From Pedobacter frigiditerrae (GTDB taxonomy: Bacteria; Bacteroidota; Bacteroidia; Sphingobacteriales; Sphingobacteriaceae): a DNA stretch of 64,000 nt. This document shows, piece by piece, positions 10,553 to 18,959 of this stretch. The stretch spans positions 372,001-436,000 of the forward strand of contig NZ_SJSK01000002.1 in NCBI RefSeq assembly GCF_004331645.1, written 5' to 3'. How positions within the stretch are numbered: position 1 is the first letter of the stretch; every line of letters starts with the position of its first letter. The notes beneath the pieces are model-generated. The model was given only the letters and a program-made list of their open reading frames with translations, did no database searches and had not been told where the DNA came from. A program made the position numbers and the translations under genes.

Positions 10553-13500
10553 TTAATTGTTAATCATGAAATGATACTTGCCAGACTGAACAGTATAAAC
10601 CAGATGTTTGGGCTCATTTCTTAAAAACCCTACACCTTCAGCTTTATTTATAGCTAAGCCTCCCTCAGTTATTTTTTCTTTGTTGGTTAATGGCAGATAA
10701 AGCGTTGCAGAAGTATTAACAGGTACAGCAACATTTAAGCTAATCCCATTTTCTGTTCGTTGCCAATTGCAAACAATATTCCCACTTATCGCTTTAAAAG
10801 ATCCTTTTACCCAACTTAAATCTGACACAAATGAAGGTTTGAAAGTTATTTTTCGAAAGCCAGGACCCGTTTCGTCAGGGCTTATCCCTATCAAATCATT
10901 GAAAAACCATTCATTGATTTGCCCCGACATGAAGTGATTTTGCGAACCAAAATCTCCAACACCAGCATCCCATTTTTCGGTTAGGCTGGTTGCACCTTTT
11001 TTAATCTGATAGCCATAACCTGGTTTTTCAGATTGGTTATTCATTTCATATACAACATCAGAATAGCCCTCATCGGCCAACGCCCTAAGCAAAAACCTGT
11101 AGCCAACTTCTCCAGAATTAAAGCTGTTACTGTTTTTTTTGATACTATCTACCAATGCCTTAATCAATTTAGGGCGATCTTTTGGTGCTGCCAAGTTAAA
11201 AAACAATGGCATGGCATAAGTTGTATTAGAACCTGTTGAATAAGATACTGTACCTGCATTAAAAAATTTCCTATTAAATGCCTTTCTGATTTGAACCATC
11301 GCATGACCATAAGCTTCTGCATCTTCAGTTTTATTTAAACGTTTGGCAACATTGTACATGATTTCATTATCGTAATAGTAAACAGCCGTTCCCGTAAAAG
11401 AAACAGGTGTTAGCTGAGATCCCCAAGCGGGCTTTGGACCAATATCATACCAATCGCCTAGGCCAGTTAAAATGATATGGTCTTTAGCAGTAGAAGCCAG
11501 AAAAGAAACATATTTTTTCATTCGATCGTAGTAACGCTCTAAAAGTGAAATATCTCCCGAAAACAAATATTGTTGCCACGGAACAATAATGAAAGAACTA
11601 CCCCATTCGGTTGAGTTACGGAAACCATTGCTTAAATCTGATGGGCCAGCAATAAAATATTCTGGGGCAATATTGGGTACAAATCCATTTGGCAATTGTG
11701 CATCTGCCATATCGCTCATCGTTTTGCGAAACAATGGCGACATGTCAAAATTGTAACGGAGCGATGGCCCATTCAAGTGATTTTCTTCCAACCAACCCAT
11801 TTTTTCCCGGTGCGGGCAATCTGTCATTAAACTTTGCATGTTGCTTCGTTGGGCCCACCTGACCAGTTCATAAATTTCATTAAACATCTTGTTTGATGTT
11901 GAAAATTGACCCACAGGTTCGGCCGATGAGTGTACGATCAAATCTTCAATGGCTTCAATCTTTGGCAGTGGATCGTTTACCGCTGCAGGGAACAGTTCAA
12001 CCTGTAAGTACCTTGCCCCTTGATAAAAAAACTTTGGTTTCCAATTTTCTATTCCTCTTCCGGCAAGTGTATACTGCCACCAGGCAGGCCTTGCCCCATC
12101 TTGTGTGGCCGATTTTCGATCTACCAGACCATTTTTATCTAAAAGCTCTGCCGGTATCATTCTCACAAAACTTCCTTTTTTACCACTTACCCTTAAGCTA
12201 GGCATCATGGAAGCATTTTGCCCAAAATCATAGATCCATAAATTATCCCTTATTTTTGTTATTTTAATAGGACGTTTTTTTTCAATCACCTTTATTGGTG
12301 GTGCTGATGCAGATAACCCACGGAGTTCTCCACCAGGTCCCAAACATTCGATGGCGTTTTGCCATAATGAACTTGATTTGAAGCTAGCAGTTTTCCAACC
12401 CAAAACCTCTAAATTAGCATTATAATCTTCACCTCCAAACATATTAGAGTAGGTAACGGGGCCAGGTGCTACCTGCCAAGTCTTGTCTGTGCCAATTATT
12501 TTTACGGTACCATCTTCATAATCTAATCTTAATTGTGCAATAGCCTTTAATGGTCCGTAAGAGTTTAGAAACTTAACATATCTGGTTGTATCTGGCTGGA
12601 TATTATACATTCCATTTCCCAAAATAATTCCAATGGCATTAGTTCCTGCTTTTAACCTCTTGGTAACATCATAAGTAACATACAAAACAGTTTTTTTATA
12701 TTCCGTCCAGCCGGGTGTCAGTAAATCATCTCCAACTTTTTGTCCGTTTAATGAAAGTTCAAATTCAGACATCCCACTTATAAAAATAGTTGCCCTAGCC
12801 AAGCCCTTGCTGATGGAAATGTTCTTTCTTAATGCCATTGATGAATAATTTGGCAAAACAGAAGTATCTTGAGGTTGATCTGTTAAATTCTGCTTAGTCC
12901 ATCCATTTACGGCATTGCTATCCAAGGCTGTTACTGTAGTACCTGCGGCCATATTTTTACTTCCCGAAAAAACTTCAATTTGTCGCAAAGCGAATTGAAA
13001 GTTACGGTTTGAACCCCACAATCTGTTTGCAGTTATCCTTATAAACCTTGCTTGTGCATTTTTTACACTGAAAGAAACTGGTTTCCATCCGGGATTGCTA
13101 AATTGTTTTGTTGTATAATCAGCAACTGTGATTATTTTGGTAAAATTTTCATCGTTAGCTAATTCTACCTTAAAATTGATAGGGAAACCGTATCCAGCAC
13201 GATCCTCAAAAAAAACAGGCGTAATTTTTATAGCGGAAATTTGTGTTAGTTTCTTTAAATCTACTTGCACCCATTTTATTTCATTACCTTTTTCGGAACT
13301 TTTAGACCTGTAGCCAAATGGGCTGAGCGCAAATTTTTCGGCACCCACTGCACTGATCCACTTAGCAATCCAATCCTTTTTCTCTAGTATGCCCATTGTC
13401 CAGTGGGCGATGTTGCTCCACTTAGAAACATTTCCTTTATTATCCCAAATACGGACTTTCCAATAATATTTTTTTCCAGAGGTTAACGCTTTTCCAGAAT

Positions 13501-13804
13501 AGGTTATATAGGCCATTTGACTAGAAAGAACTTTGCCAGAATTCCAAAAATTCCCTTTATTGTTATTCAATGCAAATTCATTATCTGCCACCAAAAGTTG
13601 ATAGGCGATTTGATTTACGTTTCTCATGCCCACCAGACTATTTAATATATAGCTAAGACCAGGGCGATCAACGTCAACACCCAACGGATTTTTAAATAAT
13701 TCACATTTCAGCTCTGTTGGTTGTAATGCAGTATTTGCTGCAGAACAATAAAAGATGCTAAAAAATAATATAAGAAGAACAAGATATCTTTTTGATGGAA
13801 GCAT
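10553..13804 (-). CDS. Alpha-L-rhamnosidase (GH78) with inserted discoidin-like domain
   Basis: A secreted exo-hydrolase releasing terminal L-rhamnose. An upstream in-frame start exists at 13873, but the Met at 13804 directly precedes a clean signal peptide (LPSKRYLVLLILFFSIFYC), so I start there, giving 1083 residues. An N-terminal fibronectin-like part is followed at about 155-283 by a stretch resembling an F5/8 type C (discoidin) domain (WVQVDLKKLTQISAIKI ... ARFIRITANRLWG). Next come the rhamnosidase N-domain and the alpha/alpha barrel near 640-980 with TDCPHREKMGWLEENH, the variant form of the TDCPxR signature. A C-terminal beta domain completes it. It is the first gene of the minus-strand polysaccharide locus, 135 bases ahead of the HTCS. 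Confidence 0.92.
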   Translation of the reverse strand: MLPSKRYLVLLILFFSIFYCSAANTALQPTELKCELFKNPLGVDVDRPGLSYILNSLVGMRNVNQIAYQLLVADNEFALNNNKGNFWNSGKVLSSQMAYITYSGKALTSGKKYYWKVRIWDNKGNVSKWSNIAHWTMGILEKKDWIAKWISAVGAEKFALSPFGYRSKSSEKGNEIKWVQVDLKKLTQISAIKITPVFFEDRAGYGFPINFKVELANDENFTKIITVADYTTKQFSNPGWKPVSFSVKNAQARFIRITANRLWGSNRNFQFALRQIEVFSGSKNMAAGTTVTALDSNAVNGWTKQNLTDQPQDTSVLPNYSSMALRKNISISKGLARATIFISGMSEFELSLNGQKVGDDLLTPGWTEYKKTVLYVTYDVTKRLKAGTNAIGIILGNGMYNIQPDTTRYVKFLNSYGPLKAIAQLRLDYEDGTVKIIGTDKTWQVAPGPVTYSNMFGGEDYNANLEVLGWKTASFKSSSLWQNAIECLGPGGELRGLSASAPPIKVIEKKRPIKITKIRDNLWIYDFGQNASMMPSLRVSGKKGSFVRMIPAELLDKNGLVDRKSATQDGARPAWWQYTLAGRGIENWKPKFFYQGARYLQVELFPAAVNDPLPKIEAIEDLIVHSSAEPVGQFSTSNKMFNEIYELVRWAQRSNMQSLMTDCPHREKMGWLEENHLNGPSLRYNFDMSPLFRKTMSDMADAQLPNGFVPNIAPEYFIAGPSDLSNGFRNSTEWGSSFIIVPWQQYLFSGDISLLERYYDRMKKYVSFLASTAKDHIILTGLGDWYDIGPKPAWGSQLTPVSFTGTAVYYYDNEIMYNVAKRLNKTEDAEAYGHAMVQIRKAFNRKFFNAGTVSYSTGSNTTYAMPLFFNLAAPKDRPKLIKALVDSIKKNSNSFNSGEVGYRFLLRALADEGYSDVVYEMNNQSEKPGYGYQIKKGATSLTEKWDAGVGDFGSQNHFMSGQINEWFFNDLIGISPDETGPGFRKITFKPSFVSDLSWVKGSFKAISGNIVCNWQRTENGISLNVAVPVNTSATLYLPLTNKEKITEGGLAINKAEGVGFLRNEPKHLVYTVQSGKYHFMINN

Positions 13805-14505
13805 GATCATTAATAATATATTTGGTTTGACTGTACATTGATGCCGGAAAATTTGATGCAGTATCCAATGCAATCTAAAGTTTTATTTATTGAGCCTTAA
13901 TAGGAATGTTTTAAAATTTATTTCCACAATAAACTTTACCACAATAAATCTATTCATAACTACTGGTTTGCGGTTATTAACAGTTAACAATAAACTCAAA
14001 TTTAATAAAGTAATGGTGAAGAAAAAATGTACAATATGGTCTTTTTCTTATCCAAATTGATTGGCACATTGAAGGTAGGTCGCCTTAACTCCGCGAAAAG
14101 TTCTTACTGCAACTTCTCCAGATCTTCCTTTGTAATGAATTCAATTGTTGCTATGATCCTTAATAGCTAAAGTGACAGGTGCAGTATGGAACACTCCTCC
14201 TATCTAAGTCCATAGTAAGTCCATATATTACCACTATAACTTGGACTTTGTACAGATTTTATATACTGTTATAATGAAGGTTTATCGAAGGAGTGTTACT
14301 AGGCGGTAGGATCCTGCTTGAGGCATAATAATATGACGTCAATAAAAGAATTTATTGATAGTAATTTAAACGAGATAAAAATACACACCTAGCGAAACAG
14401 TGAGAACAGTAAAACACTGATTTAAAAATACATAGGTAAAAAAAGGTAATTTTACCCTTTTAATGAGCAGGCAAGTCAGTTATCTTTATCTTTAAATAAC
14501 AGATC
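13805..14505. other. Gene-poor region between the polysaccharide locus and an orphan secreted protein
   Basis: No intact gene is seen. The part nearest 13805 should hold the promoter of the rhamnosidase. At 14044-14154 there is a decayed helix-turn-helix gene (listed separately). A pair of inverted AACACTCCT / AGGAGTGTT blocks lies about 100 bases apart near 14190 and 14290, and repeated AGTCCATA words sit between them. A 19-codon open frame at 14333-14392 could be a gene fragment but is too short to claim. Confidence 0.6.
14044..14154 (-). pseudogene. Remnant of a small helix-turn-helix (excisionase-like) gene
   Basis: Read on the minus strand from 14154, an ATA codon is followed by ATIEFITKEDLEKLQ, a stop at 14104-14106, and then in the same frame ELFAELRRPTFNVPIN. 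The IEFITKEDLEK(L/F)xxELFxEL pattern resembles the N-terminus of small DNA-binding or excisionase-like proteins common in Bacteroidota mobile elements. The expected start ATG appears mutated to ATA and the frame is broken by an in-frame stop, so this is probably a relic. The match is from memory of the family pattern only. Confidence 0.45.
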
Positions 14506-15639
14506 ATGAAATACACTCTCACCATTACCCTCATGCTGGGTATTACCACGGTAACCTCAATTGCCGCAATTGCTCAGAACAAAGTTGGCTATAAGATTAA
14601 AATAAAGCCATACGCTAACGTACAAAAGGTCGTCGAAGTGAAAGGATGTCAAGATACCGTCAAAAAAGGAGCTGAAATCAAAGTAGAAACCATTAAGACC
14701 GTCGATGGTTCCATCTATACCATCACACGCAAAAGCACTCCATTAAAAGACACTGTACTTTTAATTCCTAAAAAAATTAAAAAAGACCTTGCTGGAGATG
14801 CCGACGGATTGGCCAACGTCTTTATAGACGAAAAAGACAAATCCCTTCTTCATATCAATTACTGGCTCAACCCAGAAACCATAGTCCCTAAGGGCTCTAT
14901 TGTCCAAAAGACGGTACAAACACTAGACTGCAACGGCAACTATATCCCAAAAACAACATTAGATACCCTCAAATTACCCACTGCATATCGTCTTTGGAAG
15001 ATCGATGCACAAAACTGGCCAGATACCAAAGACAAAAAATGGGTCAAAACTGCAGACGAGATCATCGAGGTATTTGGAGTGACCGGCAATACCAACTATT
15101 ATTTAGTTGACCGCTACGACCGCAATGCCGACTATCAGATGACACTAAAAAACCGGGAATTCCTATCCTATCCTACCTCTTGGTTGGAATACGGTCCCAT
15201 TATCATCCCTGTAAAATACCGCTTCCAACGCGAGAAAAACGGCAAGATTGCCAAGGACCAGTTCCAGTCCGACATCAACATTGGCGTTTACGGAGGCTAC
15301 AATTTCGGAAGGTACAGGTTGCGTAACGATGGTGGTACCCTCACCGAGCTCACACCGATATCGTTCAGTTTGGGCAGCTTCATTAATGTAGGCACCGCAT
15401 CGATCGACACCCTTGCAACCAACCTTTCCGATACACCTCTGGCTAAGGACGAAACTTCCACCATCGGCGTAATCTCTCCCGGGTTCGGCGCAATGCTGTC
15501 CATTCATAACCTTCAGATTGGCCTCTATAGCGGCATAGACCTAGGAATGGGCAAAAGCGCCAAATTGTGGAACTTCCGCAACCGCCCCTGGATCGGCTTC
15601 GGCATAGCCTACAATGTCTCAGGCTTTTGGAAGAAATGA
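14506..15639 (+). CDS. Orphan secreted protein with barrel-like C-terminus
   Basis: I do not recognise this 377-residue protein. It has a clear signal peptide (to about residue 23, IAAIAQ). A middle part is rich in Lys/Asp/Thr. The last 130 residues alternate glycine and aromatics (NIGVYGGYNFGRYRL, LQIGLYSGIDLGMG, WIGFGIAYNVSGFW), as in small outer-membrane beta-barrels of Bacteroidota. Codon use differs from the neighbours, with many ATC, ACC, GAC and TAC codons, and the 3' half is visibly GC-richer. Together with the flanking gene-poor DNA and nearby tRNA cluster this suggests acquisition by transfer. No partner gene is adjacent. Confidence 0.75.
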   Translation: MKYTLTITLMLGITTVTSIAAIAQNKVGYKIKIKPYANVQKVVEVKGCQDTVKKGAEIKVETIKTVDGSIYTITRKSTPLKDTVLLIPKKIKKDLAGDADGLANVFIDEKDKSLLHINYWLNPETIVPKGSIVQKTVQTLDCNGNYIPKTTLDTLKLPTAYRLWKIDAQNWPDTKDKKWVKTADEIIEVFGVTGNTNYYLVDRYDRNADYQMTLKNREFLSYPTSWLEYGPIIIPVKYRFQREKNGKIAKDQFQSDINIGVYGGYNFGRYRLRNDGGTLTELTPISFSLGSFINVGTASIDTLATNLSDTPLAKDETSTIGVISPGFGAMLSIHNLQIGLYSGIDLGMGKSAKLWNFRNRPWIGFGIAYNVSGFWKK

Positions 15640-16280
15640 CAATAAATGAGTGCCTGCATATTTTCGCTTGCAAGCAGCTCAGCAAGGGTCTTTTTATAGC
15701 TTTACAGCAATTCGCTCGCAATACCTTACATCATGCAGTTAGCCATTTGCTATATGAGCTTCTATCAAATTTTTCGTGCATCATTAACTTCCATCGAAAC
15801 GGAGATTTAAGCAAAACTGGCCGTTTGTTTCTCCAATACTACTAAACTAATTCTACTTGCCAGAAAACAACACCCTGTGTGATTCATTATGATAATGATC
15901 GTTTGCGTGACCATCATAGCTCATCTGCTGGATGACTATGATGGCTTTTACCTACACCTATGGACTTTTGAGGGCATCACGATTGAATAGTTTGAAAAGA
16001 CCTGAAACAGTTTTTGCGCTAGGCATATGTCATGAAAAGGGGTTTTGAAGACAAAGAAAGCCTTCGCTTCTCCCTTGTCGAAGCTTGCTTTTTAATTTAC
16101 AGCCTTGTTTTCAAAGCCGCTGTTGTTTAGAGGGCTAGAGGATTACGTTCGCTGCGCTCGGTGATGCTGTTGGAGGGGGTGGATTCAAACTCAAGCCTTG
16201 GTCTTCTCGTTCCTCGAAGATCGCTTTTTTGTTTCTTGCTCCCCGGTCAAGCCCTTTGGGCTTGCGACCAGCTGAAAACA
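15640..16280. other. Gene-poor region downstream of the orphan protein
   Basis: No supported gene is seen. It contains a strong hairpin at 15911-15944 and a 33-codon open frame starting at 15885 that encloses it. The base composition near 16130-16270 is GC-richer than the surroundings. The composition and lack of genes fit decayed or transferred DNA beside the tRNA cluster. Confidence 0.55.
15911..15944. repeat. Long hairpin in the gene-poor region
   Basis: CCATCATAG and TCATC pair with GATGA and CTATGATGG around a five-base loop, giving a stem of 14 pairs with one bulged C. Only a short T tract follows, so a terminator is possible but not convincing. Confidence 0.6.
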
Positions 16281-16313
16281 AAAAAGCCCTTTCTGCTTCG
16301 CAGAAAAGGCTTT
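16281..16313 (-). terminator. Intrinsic terminator of the tRNA cluster
   Basis: On the minus strand AAGCC and TTTTCTGC pair with GCAGAAA and GGCTT around a GAA loop (one mismatch), followed directly by a run of T. It lies just past the 3' end of the last tRNA-Pro, so it should end the Ser-Pro-Pro transcript. Confidence 0.75.
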
Positions 16314-16319
16314 CGTTTG

Positions 16320-16393
16320 TCGGGATGGCAGGATTCGAACCTACGACCTCCTGCTCCCAAAGCAGGCGCGATACCGGGCTACGCTACATCCCG
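16320..16393 (-). tRNA. tRNA-Pro(TGG), second copy in transcription order
   Basis: The reverse complement folds as a cloverleaf: acceptor CGGGATG with CATCCCG (C1-G72, usual for bacterial tRNA-Pro), anticodon stem CCTGC/GCAGG around loop TTTGGGA giving anticodon TGG, and T-loop TTCGAATC. The discriminator is A and CCA is not encoded. The body is identical to the copy at 16446-16519. Confidence 0.96.
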
Positions 16394-16445
16394 AACTTGG
16401 TATCACCTTTTTGACCCTTTTGTGAAAGTGGAATCTTACTTTTTG

Positions 16446-16519
16446 TCGGGATGGCAGGATTCGAACCTACGACCTCCTGCTCCCAAAGCAGGCGCGATAC
16501 CGGGCTACGCTACATCCCG
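16446..16519 (-). tRNA. tRNA-Pro(TGG), first copy in transcription order
   Basis: The cloverleaf is identical in every base to the copy 126 bases away, with anticodon TGG. The flank just upstream of each gene (the CGAACTTGGTATCA side) is also shared for about 30 bases with a few differences, so the pair arose by tandem duplication. Confidence 0.96.
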
Positions 16520-16612
16520 AACTTGGTATCATTTTTAGACCCTTTTGCGAAGGGATTGCAAAGAAACGATTTTTAAATCACAAAAACCACTAATTTGACG
16601 TTTAAATTTATG

Positions 16613-16699
16613 CGGAGGAAGAGGGATTCGAACCCTCGGTACCGTTGCCAGTACGACAGTTTAGCAAACTGTTCCTTTCGGCCACTCAGGCATCCCTCC
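16613..16699 (-). tRNA. tRNA-Ser(GCT)
   Basis: The reverse complement starts GGAGGGATGCC and ends TTCCTCC plus discriminator G. It has a long variable arm, T-loop TTCGAATC, and anticodon stem ACAGT/ACTGT around TTGCTAA, giving anticodon GCT (codons AGC/AGT). CCA is not encoded. It is the first gene of the tRNA cluster, 93 bases ahead of tRNA-Pro. Confidence 0.96.
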
Positions 16700-16764
16700 G
16701 TATTTTCAAAATATCCGTTTTGAGGTTGCAAATATAGCAATTCATTCATGTTTACAAAAAAAAA

Positions 16765-18840
16765 TTACGTTGTTTGTAAATAATCTATTCGCACATGATA
16801 GATGCTCATCAGCATTGTCTTGAATATCAGCTTTATAGTTTCTAAATCTTTTAACGTTAAATCGCAATTATCTAACTGGTCTTGCTCCAATTTGTAGTTA
16901 ATTATCCTTTCAACCAAGTCATTTATGCTTTGAGCGTCTGGATTTTTGAGACTTCTTGATGCTGCTTCAACAGAATCTGCCAACATTAAAACACCAGTTT
17001 CCTTAGAAAAAGGAATAGGCCCTGGATAACGGAAAATATTTTCGTCGACAAATTTTTCTGGCGAGTTCTTTAAGAATGACTGATAAAAATAATCTACCCT
17101 TGTGTTTCCATGGTGAGTTCTAATAAAATCAATCACATTTTCTGGCAATTTATGCTTTCTGGTAATCTCTATACCTTTATGAACGTGTTTAATAATGATC
17201 TGTGCACTTTGCTCATAAGGTAACTTATCATGTGGACTAACAGCTGTATTTTGATTTTCGATAAAATATTGCGGATTTTCCATTTTACCAATATCATGGT
17301 AAAGTGCCCCTGCCCTAACCAACAACGAATTTCCCCCTATCTTAAAAATAGCAGCCTCGGCAAGGTTTGCCACTTGCAATGAGTGTTGGAAGGTTCCTGG
17401 GGCTTTAAATGCTAATTCTCGAAGCAATTTATTATTGGTGTTAGTTAGCTCTATTAGTGCCACATCAGAAGTAATTCCAAATACCCTTTCAAAAGCATAA
17501 ATTAAAGGATAAGCCAACAAAGAAAGCAATACACTAAACACAAAAGGTAAAAAGTGAATCCATTCTATTTGTTTAAATGAACCTTCTCTTAACAGAGAAA
17601 TGCCTACAAATGAAACAAAGTATGCCGCCAAAATAAATGAAGCTGATATCAGCAGTTGCTCTCTTTTAATTAGATTTTTAATGCTGTAAATGGCCACCAT
17701 ACCCGCAGTAGTTTGATAAAAAACAAACTCAAAGCTACTGGGCACGAAAAATCCAGCTATTAAAATAACCAACAGGTGAAGGTTTAAGGCAAGACGGGTA
17801 TCAAATAATATCCTGATGATGATTGGTACTATACAGAATGGGATATAATAAAGGCTGTTTAAGTCAAGTTTTATTGCCCAAGTTAGCGCCAGCAACATTG
17901 AAGTGATCACCAGCAATAGCAATAGAAGCTGTCTGTTGTCTGCAAAAATGTCCTTCCTAAAAAGAAAAAGGAAAACCATCAAAAGTGTAATGATAAAGCC
18001 AACCAAAAATACTTGCCCTAAATAAACCAGCTTGTTATCGCCTATGGTTTTTGTTTGAGCCTCATAAGCCTCTTTAAATGATAATAGTTTTTGGAATACC
18101 TCATCATCTACCGTGCTTCCTTTCGCAACAATTAATTCGCCTTTTTGAACCATCCCTTTGGTGGTGGATAAGCTATTGATGGTATTATCCTGAACAACCA
18201 AGGTTAAACCTTCATCAAAAATAATGTTTGGCTTCAAATGACTTTCAACAAGGTCTATAACTACATCATTAACCCTATCATTAATAGACTTAAAATTAGA
18301 TTTAAAAAAATCCAATGCACTTTCTGTTGTAAAAACATCTTGGGAGTTAGATTTTGTAGAAATATTATTGTCAAGCAATGAGAAATCATAATGCTTCCCA
18401 TCTTTTTGGTGTTTTGCAGTTAATTCGATAATGCCCCTCTTATAAACAGATTGAAGCATTTTGTATGCATTTTGCTTATTTACCTCTTTTTCGTTTTCTG
18501 CAAAAGCATTAGATTTCCACTTTACATCAAACTCATTTAAAAATGCTTCGCCTTGCGCTTTAAACACCTCAACATCATATTTGTAAATTGGCAAAATATT
18601 ATTTAAAGCCTCTTTTTTATCTGTAGTTACTTGACTGTTTGTTTTTAAAATGGCAAAGCTAAATGGAGATATTAAATCTTTATTGTCCCAAACCTTGCCC
18701 TTTTCAAATTCATACCGAAATCGAGGTTGTTTAGGTAAATAGAGCGTGATTAAAAAAACGCAGGCAACCATCATTACATATTTAATGTTCGACGAATACT
18801 TGCGGTAAAGAACCTTAGGATTATTTCTGATTTTAGCCAA
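16765..18840 (-). CDS. 7TM-HD family phosphohydrolase (PgpH-like, probable c-di-AMP phosphodiesterase)
   Basis: A 691-residue membrane enzyme. One N-terminal membrane helix (about 20-40) is followed by an extracytoplasmic domain to about 260. Seven closely spaced helices fill about 275-455 (the 7TMR-HD membrane module), then a cytosolic HD domain. The metal ligands are seen in GALYHDIGKMENPQYF (His515-Asp516), with further HGNTR and MLADSVEAASR motifs. In Firmicutes the same architecture (PgpH/YqfF) hydrolyses cyclic di-AMP; that substrate is by homology here. The gene stands alone, divergent from the SPFH gene with a 119-base shared promoter region. Confidence 0.92.
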   Translation of the reverse strand: MAKIRNNPKVLYRKYSSNIKYVMMVACVFLITLYLPKQPRFRYEFEKGKVWDNKDLISPFSFAILKTNSQVTTDKKEALNNILPIYKYDVEVFKAQGEAFLNEFDVKWKSNAFAENEKEVNKQNAYKMLQSVYKRGIIELTAKHQKDGKHYDFSLLDNNISTKSNSQDVFTTESALDFFKSNFKSINDRVNDVVIDLVESHLKPNIIFDEGLTLVVQDNTINSLSTTKGMVQKGELIVAKGSTVDDEVFQKLLSFKEAYEAQTKTIGDNKLVYLGQVFLVGFIITLLMVFLFLFRKDIFADNRQLLLLLLVITSMLLALTWAIKLDLNSLYYIPFCIVPIIIRILFDTRLALNLHLLVILIAGFFVPSSFEFVFYQTTAGMVAIYSIKNLIKREQLLISASFILAAYFVSFVGISLLREGSFKQIEWIHFLPFVFSVLLSLLAYPLIYAFERVFGITSDVALIELTNTNNKLLRELAFKAPGTFQHSLQVANLAEAAIFKIGGNSLLVRAGALYHDIGKMENPQYFIENQNTAVSPHDKLPYEQSAQIIIKHVHKGIEITRKHKLPENVIDFIRTHHGNTRVDYFYQSFLKNSPEKFVDENIFRYPGPIPFSKETGVLMLADSVEAASRSLKNPDAQSINDLVERIINYKLEQDQLDNCDLTLKDLETIKLIFKTMLMSIYHVRIDYLQTT

Positions 18841-18959
18841 AATAGTTCGAATTGATTAACCCAAAATTAAGATTAATTTCTTAACATAAATATTTACCCT
18901 GTTTTATTTGTAATTATGAAATTTTATGTCTCCATTTGTGATATCAAATTAATATCATT

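Larger units (their letters stand above)
16320..16571. repeat. Tandem duplication, about 126-base unit, carrying tRNA-Pro
   Basis: Two units start at 16320 and 16446. The tRNA bodies are identical. Similarity continues into the following spacer (AACTTGGTATCA, then GACCCTTTTG) before fading, which indicates a segmental duplication with spacer drift. Confidence 0.85.

Noticed and set aside
15163..15721. Several minus-strand open frames of 68-114 codons
   Set aside because: They are antisense shadows of the GC-richer orphan gene at 14506-15639, which has a signal peptide and sensible composition.
16136..16215. Degenerate tRNA-like stretch (GGTGGATTCAAACTCAAGCC) near the tRNA cluster
   Set aside because: The T-arm-like piece has no matching stem, and no acceptor or anticodon arm could be placed.
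16161..16538. Open frame of 125 codons with a repeated WQDSNLRPPAPKAGAIPGYATSRTWYH segment
   Set aside because: The repeated peptide is an antisense translation of the two tRNA-Pro genes. It is a well-known annotation artefact.
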